NCBI GenBank assembly: GCA_963575745.1
Contig: CAUYUJ010014321.1
Coordinates: 188,012-252,011 of the forward strand
Direction: 5' to 3'
Origin: Prorocentrum cordatum
Taxonomy: Eukaryota > Sar > Dinophyceae > Prorocentrales > Prorocentraceae
DNA length: 64,000 nt
Each line of letters starts with the position of its first letter. The first letter of the stretch is position 1. The notes beneath the pieces were generated by a model. The model saw only the letters and a list, made by a program, of their open reading frames with translations. It was not told the origin of the DNA and ran no database searches. This document shows positions 40,901-47,854 of this stretch, piece by piece. A program made the translations under genes and the position numbers.

Positions 40901-41288
40901 GGGCCCAGGCGGCGTCGTGAGACCAGCCTGAGTCCTTCTGCCAGCTGTCCTTCTGATCGGGCTGCCGATCCTCCCAGCTGGTCCTCGAGTCGGCCTGCCA
41001 CCACCGACTCTGCCAACTCTCTCCGCCACTGGCTGTCCACGGATCCGAGCTCTGCCACGGATCTTCGCCCTTCTCGTCCGGCTTGCTCTTCTCGTCCGGC
41101 TTGCCAGCGGCCGCGGAGCTGGACGCTGCTGCAGCACTCGAGCTCCTGGACTGCTCCTGCATCGCCTCCCTGACGATGTCCCGGATGAGTCCTCTGAGCT
41201 CGCCCCTAGTTACTGCAGCCTCGTCCGTCCCCGCACTCACATGTAGGTTGGCCCCCTTCTCTGTATCTTCATCCTCGACGCCCGTCAT
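31926..41288 (-). CDS. Ty1/copia polyprotein (Gag-PR-[TM, MTase-like]-INT-RT-RNase H)
   Basis: One uninterrupted frame from 41507; Met 41288 (MTGVEDED) starts a more protein-like sequence than the Met at 41507. Order on the minus strand: Gag helices (about 40700-40250); CCHC knuckle CGICKQKGHWHREC (39768-39725); protease GLVDPGAGSDL (~39510); hydrophobic segments (38960-39005 and 38590-38690); a region where another frame looks coding (36944-38587); a methyltransferase-like module (35930-36590); integrase zinc HVNMGH/CSEC (35735-35620) and Asp, Asp, Glu in GVDLFWVD, ISDGGSEF and NGRVERHGG (35550-35255); RT with DVKNAFCQS (~33280) and LEVDDFF (~33020); RNase H with SFSDAGG (~32535), GETQALS (~32340), VVDAKSIYD (~32165) and DALTKEDVTK (~32010). 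INT before RT is diagnostic of copia. Copia elements usually encode about 1300-1500 aa; this frame is about twice that. Confidence 0.85.
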   Translation of the reverse strand: MTGVEDEDTEKGANLHVSAGTDEAAVTRGELRGLIRDIVREAMQEQSRSSSAAAASSSAAAGKPDEKSKPDEKGEDPWQSSDPWTASGGESWQSRWWQADSRTSWEDRQPDQKDSWQKDSGWSHDAAWARGTGSRPELAGWSGSWAGGGGAWSKGDYSDPPAWPGWAHFRAWKKSLRRWNANTDVPVWRRSEKFLRLFDWAFQVKFEDIQEHRLTDDGWIDTVLGRMDTMAGEREGDDLRRAGRRAFFEANREAKESLIQFVIRRDAQLQEAEGHDLWMSPKLKGLLLEEGACLSAQGLQNLRTLTLGKLDYENVSWALKQIDSGGTERLLPGRGAGAMLADTTASEGLGASETSPGVQSPLLSPPPPWSQVRSEGTGDFPAEDEETFYDDDDEEEASDEEDIEALLAELDDLDVSEDQVDEVLATLEAKNTRTWKQNKELKRAARQDREYFRPDSRAPRPPRAHPAGRPGRGGGRGDGAGGRGGRGRGGRGFDRRRLTREQLIKVTRCGICKQKGHWHRECPEKDGPKDRRAVKDHGRGASAYMFSGIVGEVGGSEFVATVEAGAGSLPAWEQAQLEIESSAVLLTTSATQGLVDPGAGSDLVGVGALNRESRALAELGLRYVEIPRADRPLKAAHGVGGAARVINVILFLLCLGQTFGIIETTVLADNVPHILSVNLLEFLEAVIDLPRNSMQLGRLGQKVPLCRLNSGHRLVEIVGPLDQEAVAPAAAIKRYPFLRADSFQTAAGQFPEMSDTGVVTGYIPILITIVLLLMLLLRVTRGSSRARTRTRRTSRPRTQITSSIVYSRNRVDVQSEHQDDQSRELLQSWAQQGPSQDLGSGSQAKVQRPRRSSRGRVPESPRGRTELTVSVATVAAVVFSVVHLGSSLALLVLAFSVHEFLAVQRQRLFRLDGPRRAAPGVVGRASRARRKEERRIRDVEQGKPGSAGRHSGVSTSTPVSPQRGEGSWRTRLGRLRLGRALGGGDGRCGGRERRSGGGGEAGAGPGRGGSGRPRATHRRRIVLREWSGSGPARASAALASRTTSGIHWPISHGGRSIVQLPGSSGSGGSSRASSSSAGSDQHSSGIDPATSEASSSRNDVHAGHYGAASPDGARGKQAAAQAATYAAGIDSRAVGPSEAASRTSQGVRASRVMHPILREPARVRFEVHPVPDTVGVDPPRPGGGSGPRPTAVSCRGSAVGGGISPACGQHPAGEPRFPRGRGRPNYGELPGHAATEPTVAAAGDTRGDPCLRPGSGSTGPHDSGGDRLTECADSGPGGPHADSPDPHGNPGPLGVPRGFRREARHDGVQDAQPRAEHGSAGIHHHAGRPGRGRTTSRTRNSATTWWSGPGRTLGAGPARAHRAQRRRRLVRQWRTRASRGIEFPRWWSTAVYHDAAEQQRRTRRGVQRDARLDDGRPEQLVAPAADPGGRDRSGAGVGAGQQPGGPLLSSSTLSQASILELSSCFVQCGCARPQAACTTSGAKSAVTETQSLAPPPPPHVRPPQAPRTRRPPETLERGAQWTDGDRHNDDHEVACSKRAREALERRACEQLGETLATEGPLDRGRRAKTAFMEVFSPPRMAPEVARRGTPVASDPSWDLKTGWDASKKSEVRRLWRHIREEQPETIWLCSECRVFSAINRLNRHRVDPIAWQRSVTAGLRDLTLCMEIALFQHSKGRYFIFEHPLYASSWDTRAVQLVQGLEGVRRLRIDMCAFGLQVDKRGPNKKPTGLLSNHPRVLRDLDGHLCTGGHRHALLEGGHVTTKAGKYPPALVRKVARAVSEQWGGGGDRGPSTWAELAEDVFPEDDLGDAEVGSEVSDEEGLDEPETRPAPRERKAIPEPEPSEEEKRLVFKLHVNMGHPENRKFLRVLRAGGVKRHVLTWVRDLFRCSECAERSRSGTHRRVALPRTFRFNHIVGVDLFWVDFQGGTHGFLNMVDHGSNLQVCARVADARAATVWRAFVLAWIRPFGAPHYLISDGGSEFAGGFARGTEQWGVYHHVCDADSPWQNGRVERHGGWVKDRLKAEIESGSALPATLDELDELVSELVAHKNRFWHRGGFSPLQLVFGENPRLPHDLLSDDSRGLPGWQDVVRSPMEQDEAGAEFARSQKIRDAARRLDIDVTSRDQVSRASRARTATTRTFSPGQWVFVWRRMSRTSSRADSLGRRRDGWAGPGVVVLHEARTVWVAVRARLWKCSPEQIRLASSDEEYGLQLSQDPRWQELLQQARTRRASAVDVQREGAPPEDAWDRPLGQEEDSAPRVAGPPGPEPCGPEAPVRREGPSVPGPPSGTIRAAVSRGSRAGSELGRESQAGSDVAQAGSIRTRLPSIAESEPSTGDLSREVTPGREEGDPGPPTDALVPSPSPPPPVAPPLTVSPLSPPAEPPQATAGSAPRPRRVLSQPEDTPWCIRARAEAARASSSPPEFKRAKLESADPSSSSPSAPQVSSGSGGPLLSPPPGLPAPSPSPGLGSGTRITAGSEPRVSVADRVQEIEAGRVRARSRSPTRGESLSEGVFWVVPGDDGVATVPAEQQEPTRVEAQDGGTFAASRGGEVSLKNLSPADRAKFDASDAKEWEAMKATGAVEVVAPSKARVIRREQPDRVISSRMVRRWKPQEGTFAAPDAKSRWCVHGHKDPDSGALEVYAPTPQTSSIMMFIQIAMNLGLLCDIADVKNAFCQSDRMHRAQGEIYVEPCEGIVLEPGSLIRLLVNVYGLDDAPMAWRRTVVKYLEAHGFVRSLLEPCWWMRYDDKGRIANMMLLEVDDFFIGSSDQVSRDWLRGVLESRFKFGKYRDCQAGAVDFAGRRITVAPDKAVIDMEKYILEEIRPLSMSKGRLARKDSPLEPQEFKALRSLVYKFNWLGREVRPEAAGVASILASKLNQARTGDVITANKLARHLRSTASRGLTVWRLDPDRMALLSFSDAGGIGSTDGLDDERGLPVDPTQGAWMVLAADRSVLDNRAVRASILGWRSSKLRRKVPSTLAGETQALSAAVAEVEFLQIMYRDVVFHDVDTPDCRRASGPFTTVLRRDCSLGSREKQVHVVDAKSIYDTMQKEGNACARDRRTAIDLAIICESLERARGHVRWIPHGWMPVDALTKEDVTKWPHRELHRRRQWLRSHAPTAR
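31940..31992 (+). repeat. Single monomer of the 76-99-bp satellite at the element's 3' edge
   Basis: GCATGCGAACGCAGCCACTG, then GCGCCTTCGGTGAAGTTCCC and TATGGGGCCAC. It matches the satellite core of the arrays from 42860 onward and supplies the last ~22 codons of the polyprotein (WPHRELHRRRQWLRSHAP). Confidence 0.85.
36944..38587 (-). CDS. 547-codon overlapping ORF inside the copia element: membrane anchor, zinc motif, coiled coil
   Basis: It lies in the +1 frame relative to the polyprotein, which stays open across the whole overlap. The product starts MRSSDSACSDSMVLGG and LLLAWLAVHPVLGG (signal anchor or TM, residues 12-30), then has an Ala/Gln/Glu helix (~75-100), a Pro-rich region, a Cys/His motif CEHPESCIRYYGNQHGSG followed by CTRCQTRLVW (~245-280), and a long heptad-like helix (~325-440; LDRMIQVATD, LMQIHQILMGIQGHLVSLED, LDTMESRMLNLEQSMGQLGY). 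It ends with an acidic Ser/Gly tail (stop TGA at 36944). The polyprotein frame over the same bases is Arg/Gly/Ser/Pro noise, so this frame is probably the coding one. Either a separate ORF, or two compensating frame shifts moved part of the ancestral polyprotein. Function unknown; an accessory or envelope-like role is speculative. Confidence 0.55.
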   Translation of the reverse strand: MRSSDSACSDSMVLGGLLLAWLAVHPVLGGKKKGEYGTLSKGNQGARDATQAFLRARQSRLNGERAPGEPDSDGYVWGEPSAEEMAAAAAESDALEAAARQAQAQAEADQADRGPPTGGASSSGSGQAAGQPGPQPPLPPEPPPGYTGPYPMVVDRLFNSQAAAAAAAAAVPPAVQQAAINTPVASTPPPVKPPPPGTTYMRGTTAPPPLTGPAASKPPPKPPPTQLASTPEPSVPAKPPPGPVKECEHPESCIRYYGNQHGSGSRCTRCQTRLVWIPRGRGAAAGQDPPQSAAEAARSAAASARRAVNILQESPGFREGGAALTTVNSLGTLLQSLQWQLQEIPEGIRAFGRVQEVLDRMIQVATDSQSAPTQVQEGLMQIHQILMGIQGHLVSLEDFGEKLDTMESRMLNLEQSMGQLGYIIMQVGQGVAGLLHVHGIQQLHGGQAPAEPWAPGPPGPIEPRGEGDSSGSGGHGPHEGSNFQDGGAQPSTTTPPSNSGGHGEEYNATLASTTADPNNWWPLPPIPEVAIDQEQEWELVSNQGDLY

Positions 41289-41580
41289 GGCGTCCACCGT
41301 GGATCTCCACGCGTCGCAGTCGGCCGAGCGCAGCGACCGCTCGGGAGCACGCGAACGCCGGCCGGTCACGCCCCTCGGACGTGGACCTGGCTCGCGCCCA
41401 TGGCACCCCGAGCGACTCCGCGCTCCGCTACCAACTGTGGCAGCACAGGATTGGATGAACGTTTTTGGGCTTGAGCCAAGGAGGGTAACAGTACACCGAG
41501 CACACACTGCAACTCGGTAGGACGATCAAGGTAAAGATCTCAAATGCTAAACCTAATACGTAAATTCTGGAGATCAGTCA

Positions 41581-41835
<255 letters not shown>

Positions 41836-41958
41836 GATGATGGTCGTGAGGATTATGACGATGATGATGACAGTGATGATGACGACGATGATGATGATGA
41901 CGATGTTGGTGGGAGGAGGGAGGAGGGAGGAGGGGGAGGAGGAGGAGAGGAGAGGAGA

Positions 41959-42189
41959 ACGCGGGGCGACGTCTCTTCAAAACGAGGACCCAACACCACA
42001 GGATGGTTGGGAAAAAATTACGGTGGGCATCTATGACGAAGGAACCCGGACGGACGGACTATTGCAACATCGTTGATGCGTCTTGGGCTTACATTGGGGG
42101 CTCTGGGCGGAGGTCTGCTGGTCTGGGGGAGGGGGGTCTGGGGGCGTGCGCTGGGGGGCCTCGTCGTCGTCGTCGTCGGCGGCGGCGGT

Positions 42190-42220
<31 letters not shown>

Positions 42221-42251
42221 GCTCTCAGCGGGAGGCACCGCTCTCGCGTTA
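41959..42251 (+). repeat. Right-boundary module with 293-bp duplicated segment, copy 1
   Basis: It starts GCGGGGCGACGTCTCTTC, AAAACGAGGACCCAACACC, ACAGGATGG. The whole segment recurs almost unchanged at 43474-43767; only the first ~45 bp recur at 47808 and 52273. The segment includes GTTGATGCGTCTTGGGC (42072) and a GTC/GGC triplet run (42160-42220). Confidence 0.85.
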
Positions 42252-42531
42252 CAGGTTGAGCCCCGCGGCCTCGGCCACGGGCGGGCGCCCTCGTGGCGCA
42301 CCTGCTGCTGAAGCCGACCCCGTCGCAGCACCCCCGCAGCTCCTCGCCGCAGCTCCCGCACATCAGCAGGCTCTCCCACCTCTGGAGGAAGAAGAAATGC
42401 GGGTTTACACCGTCGGACCTCATTACATCGGCTGCGTCGTCTTGACGGGCTTTGGAGCACAAGCACGCGTTTGCGCTGACACACGTTCTGAGGATCATCC
42501 GAGAGTGACAGGTCGCAGCCAGATCTACCAA
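42031..42531 (-). CDS. Cys-rich orphan ORF, partly duplicated at 43547-43770
   Basis: A 166-codon frame: MVDLAATCHSRMILRTCVSA, LLMCGSCGEELRGCCDGVGF, then an Ala/Asp run from the triplet repeat and a Pro/Gln-rich end. The CGSCGEELRGCC stretch could bind zinc. Its last ~70 codons are repeated, still open, in the second copy of the duplicated segment, with replacements such as AADDDD to ANDDDD. There the satellite replaces the upstream part at TRERCLPL. May be a captured gene fragment; no family recognised. Confidence 0.25.
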
Positions 42532-42812
42532 AGCAGAACTGGGTGCCGTCGGTGATGGCGCCGGACTTACTGCTCAGATCGGGGAACAAATCCGCCAGCC
42601 CCTTTGTGGAGCCATCAGGCTGCGGGGCTCAGGCCTGCTGCTCCCTGCGCTCGTTTTAGTTTCCACTTTCCAATGTTCTAGCCCTATTTTGCATTTCCTA
42701 CTGAAAATTGTTGAAGTTCGCGCGAGAGGGGGAGCCCAAAATCGTATAATGTACCATGCCCTCCAGGTGGTCTCAAAATTTGTGTGTGGGCCTTGGGCAG
42801 GAAAAAATAAGC

Positions 42813-42848
42813 CTGGCGAAGGACCCAACCATGTGCAGTTGTGAGCAC
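42813..42848 (+). repeat. Left-boundary module, copy 1
   Basis: CTGGCGAAGGACCCAACCAT, then GTGCAGTTGTGAGCAC, just before a satellite array. Further copies at 46588-46620 and 50935-50970, each also directly before an array. Confidence 0.85.
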
Positions 42849-42859
42849 AGTCGTTGTAT

Positions 42860-43400
42860 GCACCGCATTCGGAGGAGCTCCCTATAAGGCCACGAAACGT
42901 GCGAGGAGTGTGCCAACATTTGTCCAGCGTGCGCATGCGAAAGCAGCCACTGGGACCGTCGGTGGAATTCCTTATGGGGCCACGAAACGCGTGAGAGGTG
43001 TACCGAAATAGGTGCGGTGGGCGCAAGCGAACGCAGCCATTGGGGCTGTCGGTGGAGCTCCCTATGGTGCCGCGAAACGTGTGATGGGTGTGGCGAAATG
43101 GGAACGGTAAGCGCATGCTCCCCGAAGGACCACGAAACGTGTGAGGGGTGTGCCGACATAAGCGTGGGTGACACATGCGGGCGGTGGCACTGGGGCCTTC
43201 GGTGGGACTCCCTATGGGGCCACGAAACGTGTGAAGGGTGTGCCGACATGGGTGTGCGTGACGCATGCGGGCGGTAGCACTGGGGCCTTCGGTGGAACTC
43301 CCCGTTGGGCGACGAAACGTGTGAGGGGTGTGCCGAAATGAGTGTGCGTGACGCATGCGGGCGGTGGCACTGGGGCCTTCGGTGGCCACAAAACGCTGCA
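42860..43400 (+). repeat. Satellite array 1
   Basis: Six or so monomers. A conserved 44-bp core (GGCACTGGGGCCTTCGGTGG, ARCTCCCTATGGGGCCAC, GAAACG) alternates with a variable spacer. Diverged at the left end. Confidence 0.9.
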
Positions 43401-43473
43401 CTGGGTGAGCGAAACGCAGAGAGGAAGGAGGAGGGGGAGGAGGGAGGAGAGGGAGGGAGGAGGACGGAGGAGG

Positions 43474-43705
43474 AACGCGGAGACCGTCTCTTCAAAACGA
43501 AGACCCAACACCACAGGATGGTTTGGAAAAAAATGACGGTGGGCATCTATGACGAAGGAACCCGGACGGACGGATTACTGCAACATCGTTGATGCGTCTT
43601 GGGCATACATTGGGGGCTCTGGGCAGAGGTCTGCTGGTCTGGGGGAGGGGTGTCTGGGGGCGTGCGCTGGGGGGTCTCGTCGTCGTCATCGTTGGCGGCG
43701 GCGGT

Positions 43706-43736
<31 letters not shown>

Positions 43737-43767
43737 GCTCTCAGCGGGAGGCACCGCTCTCGCGTTA
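43474..43767 (+). repeat. Right-boundary module with 293-bp duplicated segment, copy 2
   Basis: Near-identical to 41959-42251 and ends directly in satellite array 2. Confidence 0.85.
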
Positions 43768-44870
43768 AGTTACGTGTGCGGTGTGTGCCGACATGGATGT
43801 GCGTGACGTATGCGGGCGGTGGCACTGGGGCCTTCGGTGGAGCTCTCTATGGGGCCACGAAACGTGTGAGGGGTGTGCCGACATGGGTGTGCGTGACGTA
43901 TGCGGGCGGTGGCACTGGGGCCTTCGGTGGAACTCCCTATGGGGCCACGAAACGTGCGAGCGGAGTGTCAAAATGGGTGTGCCTGGCGCATGCGGGCCAT
44001 GGCACTGGGGCCTTCGGTGGAACTCCCAATGGGGTCACGAAACGTGTGAGGGGTGTGCCGACATGGGCGTGCGTGACGCATGCGGGCGGTGGCACTGGGG
44101 CCTTCGGTGGAGCACCGTATGGGGCCACGAAACGTGTGAGGGGTGTGCCGACATGGGTGTGCGTGACGCATGCGGGCGGTGGCACTGGGGCCTTCGGTGG
44201 AACTCCCTAAGGAGCCACGACACGTGTGAGGGGTGTGCCGACATGGGTGTGCGTGACGCATGCGGGCGGTAGCACTGGGGCCTTCGGTGGAACTCCCCGT
44301 TGGGCGACGAAACGTGTGAGGGGTGTGCCGAAATGGATGTGCGTGACGCATGCGGGCGGTGGCACTGGGGCCTTCGGTGGAGCTCCCTGTGGGGCCACGA
44401 AACGAGTGAGGGGTGTGCCGACATGGATGTGCGTGACGCATGCGGGCGGTGGCACTGGGGCCTTCGGTGGAGCTCCCTATGGAGCCACGAAACGTGTGAG
44501 GGGTGTGCCAACATGGGCGTGCGTGACGCATGCGGGCGGTGGCGCGGGGGCCTTCGGTGGAACTCCCTATGGGGCCACGGAACGTGTGAGGGGTGTGCCG
44601 ACATGGGCGTGCGTGACGCATGCGGGCGGTAGCACTGGGGCCTTCGGTGGAGCTCTCTATGGGGCCACGGAACGTGTGAGGGGAGTGCCGACATGGGCGT
44701 GCGTGACGCATGCGGGCGGTAGCACTGGGGCCTTCGGTGGAGCTCCATATGGGGCCACGAAACGTGTGAGGGGTGTGCCGACATGGGCGTGCGTGACGCA
44801 TGCGGGCGGTGGCACTGGGGCCTTTGGTAAAGCTCCATATGGGGCCACGAAACGCTGTACTGGGTGGGTG
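43768..44870 (+). repeat. Satellite array 2, 90-bp period
   Basis: Twelve homogeneous 90-bp monomers (for example AACGTGTGAG at 44041 and 44131). Because 90 is a multiple of three, any frame free of stops in the consensus stays open through the array: frames of 163-277 codons exist on both strands with 30-residue repeats. Confidence 0.95.
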
Positions 44871-44945
44871 AAACGCAAGGAGGAGGGAGGAGGGAGGAGA
44901 GGGAGGAGGGGGAGGAAGGGGAGGTAGTTACACGGTCATTCCCAC

Positions 44946-45080
44946 CAGCCCTTTGGGCGTGAGTGGTTTAGAGAGCCCGCTCTGTTCTCAACCCCCCTTC
45001 TTCCCCTTCGGGGAGGGGTTTACCCCTCCCCCTACCCCCTCCCCCTGGGCCTGGAGAGGGCGCCCCGCGGGTCGTCAGGG
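44946..45080 (+). repeat. Hairpin module, copy 2
   Basis: CACCAGCCCTTTGGGCGTGA, then TTCCCC-TTC-GGGG and the perfect stem GGGGAGGGG-TTTA-CCCCTCCCC (45010-45031). Both stems of copy 1 are preserved while the sequence between start and stems has diverged. Confidence 0.8.
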
Positions 45081-45299
45081 GGGTCAATTTCGACTCCTGG
45101 GAGGGCTAAAAAACGACACCCCTCACGAGGATTCTGGCCCCGACGGGGGGGGGGAGAAAAAACCCTCTCCTCTTCTTTGAAGCCAAAATCATTGATTTTA
45201 CTACGGTTTCGGCCCCATTTTGGCCTTCGGAGGGGGCAGCGCTCATGAAAGCTCATAGAAAGTTGTGGGCTCATTTTGTCCTTCTCAGGGGGCAGCGCT

Positions 45300-45540
45300 C
45301 ATTTGCGTTTCTGAGGAGGTCGCAAGAGGCCCCAAGATGGCCCCCAGAGGCCCCCAGGAGGCTCCCAAGAGGCCTCCAAGCGGCCCCCAAGAGGCCCCCA
45401 AGAGGCCCCAAGAGGCCCCCAAGAGGCCCCCAAGAGGCCCCCAAGAGGCCCCAAGAGGCCCCCAAGAGGCCCCCAAGAGGCCCCCAAGAGGCCCCCAAGA
45501 GGCCCCAAGAGGCTCCAAGAGGCCCCCAAGAGGCCCCACG
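45300..45540 (+). repeat. CCAAGAGGCCC-type short tandem array, locus 3
   Basis: The most regular of the three loci: 9-13-bp units CCAAGAGGCCCC in close succession. Confidence 0.92.
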
Positions 45541-45945
45541 AGGAGCCCGAACGACTCACACCAGGACGAGGGGCCCGAACGACTCACACCACGAAGAGCC
45601 CGAACGACTCACACCACAAGGAGGGGCCCGAACGACTCACACCAGGACGAGGCGCCCGAACGACTCACACCACGAGGAGCCCGAACGACTCACACCACGA
45701 CGCGGGCCCCGAACGACTCACACCACGAGGAGCCCGAACGAGTCACACCAGGAGGAGGGGCCCGAACGACTCACACCAGGACGAGGGGCCCGAACAACTC
45801 ACACCACGAGAAGCCCGAACGACTCACACCAGGACGAAGAGCCCGAACGACTCACACCACGAAGAGCCCGAACGACTCACACCAGGAAGAAGGGCCCGAA
45901 CGACTCACACCAGGACGAGAAACCCCAAACGACTCAAATCACGCG
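45541..45945 (+). repeat. 25-28-bp minisatellite (CCCGAACGACTCACACCA)
   Basis: About 15 units made of CCCGAACGACTCACACCA plus a variable 7-10-bp tail (GGACGAGGGG, CGAAGAG, CGAGGAG). Continuous with the preceding array. Confidence 0.93.
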
Positions 45946-46317
45946 GAGCGCTTTCTCTCCCTCCTCCTCCGCCTCGTCCTTCTCCCGTTCCCCCCACAAG
46001 GAGGATGTACAAGGAGGCGGGAGGAAGGAGGAACAGGGGAGATATGCGGGGCCAAGCGGACACACGCCTGAAAAACACGACTGTCGGCATGTTTCGCGAG
46101 AGTTGTTGCTGTGAGATGGGTTGGTGGGGATACGCGAAGCGTAAAGAATTAGATACTTGCGTTCCCGAGGCCACGATCCCATGTAAATTGCACAATGTTC
46201 GCGCCCCCGAGGCCATCAACAATCGTAAATAACGCAATCGTCGCGTCACCGAGGCCACTGACCCCCGTAAATTACACAACACTTGCGCCCACGAGGACAC
46301 GGCCCCTCATAAATACC

Positions 46318-46590
46318 ACCAGCCCTCTAGGCGTAGGTGGTTTAGCTTGTTCTCTATTCCATCTTCACCTCTTCCCCTTCGGGGATGGGCTTTTTACTGT
46401 CCCTTATTAATATACACCCCATCCCCAAGCAACTGGCGTCCAACCAAGAACCTTGAGGACACCATGACGACCCGCCCCCCACCATCCCTATAAAAAAACG
46501 GTACAAACCGCACTTTGCTTCCACATTTAGAGCATGCGAAGCCAACCCGATGCGGCCCCCCCCCACCATCCCTGTCAAAAAATTACCCTG
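46318..46590 (+). repeat. Hairpin module copy 3 (decayed) joined to a segment shared with 55775-55960
   Basis: ACCAGCCCTCTAGGCGTAGG starts the module; the first stem (CCCC-TTC-GGGG) is kept, the second is not. From 46395 the text (TATACACCCCATCCCCAAGC, AACTGG, two CCCCACCATCCCT words) matches 55775-55960. Confidence 0.75.
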
Positions 46591-46620
46591 GCGAAGGACC
46601 CAACCATATGTAGTTGTGAA
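46588..46620 (+). repeat. Left-boundary module, copy 2
   Basis: CTGGCGAAGGACCCAACCAT, then ATGTAGTTGTGAA, in front of satellite array 3. Confidence 0.85.
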
Positions 46621-46659
46621 TCTCATCATGACCCCATGCCGAGGGGGTGCGAATGTGTG

Positions 46660-47750
46660 GCAGGGCTGCCATGTGGGCGTTGCCACTGGCGCTTCAGGCG
46701 GAACGCACTACGGGGCCGCGAAAACTGTGTGGGGCGGGGCCGCCACTGGGGCCTTACTCTGTAGTGGGTGGGGGAAACGCATGCGAGTAAAGCCAACGGG
46801 GCCTTCGGTGCAGCTCCCCATGAGGCCACGAAGCGCTGTGCTGGGTGGGGTGACGCATGCGACAACCGCCACTGGGGCCTCCGATGGGGAACTCCCTATG
46901 GGGTCACGAAATGCTGTACTGCGCAGGGGTGACGCACGCGGCCGGTGCCACTGGGGCCTTCGGCGGAGCTCCCTATGGGGCCAGGGTGACGCATGCGAGC
47001 GGTGCCACTGGGGCCTTGGCTGGAGCTCCCCATGGGGCCACGAACCGCTGTATTGGATGGGGAAACGCACACGGACGGTGCCAGTGGGGTCTTCGGTGGA
47101 GCTCCGTGTGGGGCCACGAAACGCTGTACTGGATGGGGGGGCACATCAGGAAAGTGCCAGTGGGGCCTTCGGTGGAGCCCCCAAATGGGGCCACGAAGCG
47201 CTATACTGGGTGGGGGAAACGCATGCGGACGGTGTCACCGGCGCCGTCGGCGAAGCCCCCTATTGGGCCACGAAACGCTGTACTGAGAAGCAAGGGCGCG
47301 TGCGGGCGGTAGCGCTCGGACCTTCGGTGGAGCTCCCCATGGGGCCAACAAGCGCTGTGCTGGGTGGGGGGGACGCATGCGGGCGGTAGCACCAAGGCCG
47401 CCGGTGGAGCTCCCTACGGGGCCACGAAGCGTTGTACTGGGCAGAAGGGACGCATGCAGGCGGTAGCACTGCGGCGGTCGACGGAGCTCCCTATGGAGCC
47501 ACGAAGCGCTGTACTGGGAGTGAGGGGCGCATGCGGGCACCTCCAGTGGAACCTTCGGTGGAGCTCCCTGTGGGCCACGAAACGCTCTACTGGGTGGGGG
47601 GGACGCATGCGGGCATCCCCGCTGGGGCCGTCGGTGGAGCTCCCGATGGGGCCACGAAAGGCTGTACTGGCTGGGGGGACGACACATGCGGGCACCCCCA
47701 CTGGGGCCTTCGGTGGAACTCCCCATGCGGCCACGAAACGTGTAAGGGGC
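46660..47750 (+). repeat. Satellite array 3, ~76-81-bp monomers
   Basis: Same core as arrays 1-2 but a shorter spacer of the type CTGTACTGGGTGGGGGGACG; core-to-core distances such as 76 and 79 bp. More diverged, about 14 monomers. Confidence 0.93.
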
Positions 47751-47807
47751 GTGCCAAAGCGAGGGGGGGTGACGGGAGGAGGCAAGAGGAAGAGAGGAAG
47801 AACGCGG

Positions 47808-47852
47808 GGACCGTTTCTTCAAAACGAGGACCCAACACTACAGCATGGCTGG
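47808..47852 (+). repeat. Right-boundary module, copy 3
   Basis: GGGGACCGTTTCTTCAAAAC, GAGGACCCAACACTACAGCA, TGG, directly after satellite array 3. Confidence 0.85.
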
Positions 47853-47854
47853 GA

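Larger units (their letters stand above)
31926..41520 (-). mobile_element. Copia-type LTR-retrotransposon, LTRs not found
   Basis: The coding core is nearly intact, but no long direct repeats flank it. Both sides show the same satellite monomer in the same orientation (31940-31992 and 41581-41640), as if the element sits inside the satellite. The 3' junction lies at about 31992, where RNase H sequence (EDVTK) gives way to satellite text, so 3' UTR and LTR are missing there. On the 5' side only ~290 bp separate Met 41288 from the satellite. Confidence 0.7.

Noticed and set aside
31926-41520. LTR pair around the copia element
   Set aside because: I compared the flanks by eye and found only satellite monomers and unrelated sequence, not a long direct repeat.
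43768-44870. CRISPR-like core and spacer pattern
   Set aside because: The 90-bp monomers are homogeneous, spacers are not unique, and this is eukaryotic satellite DNA with no cas genes.
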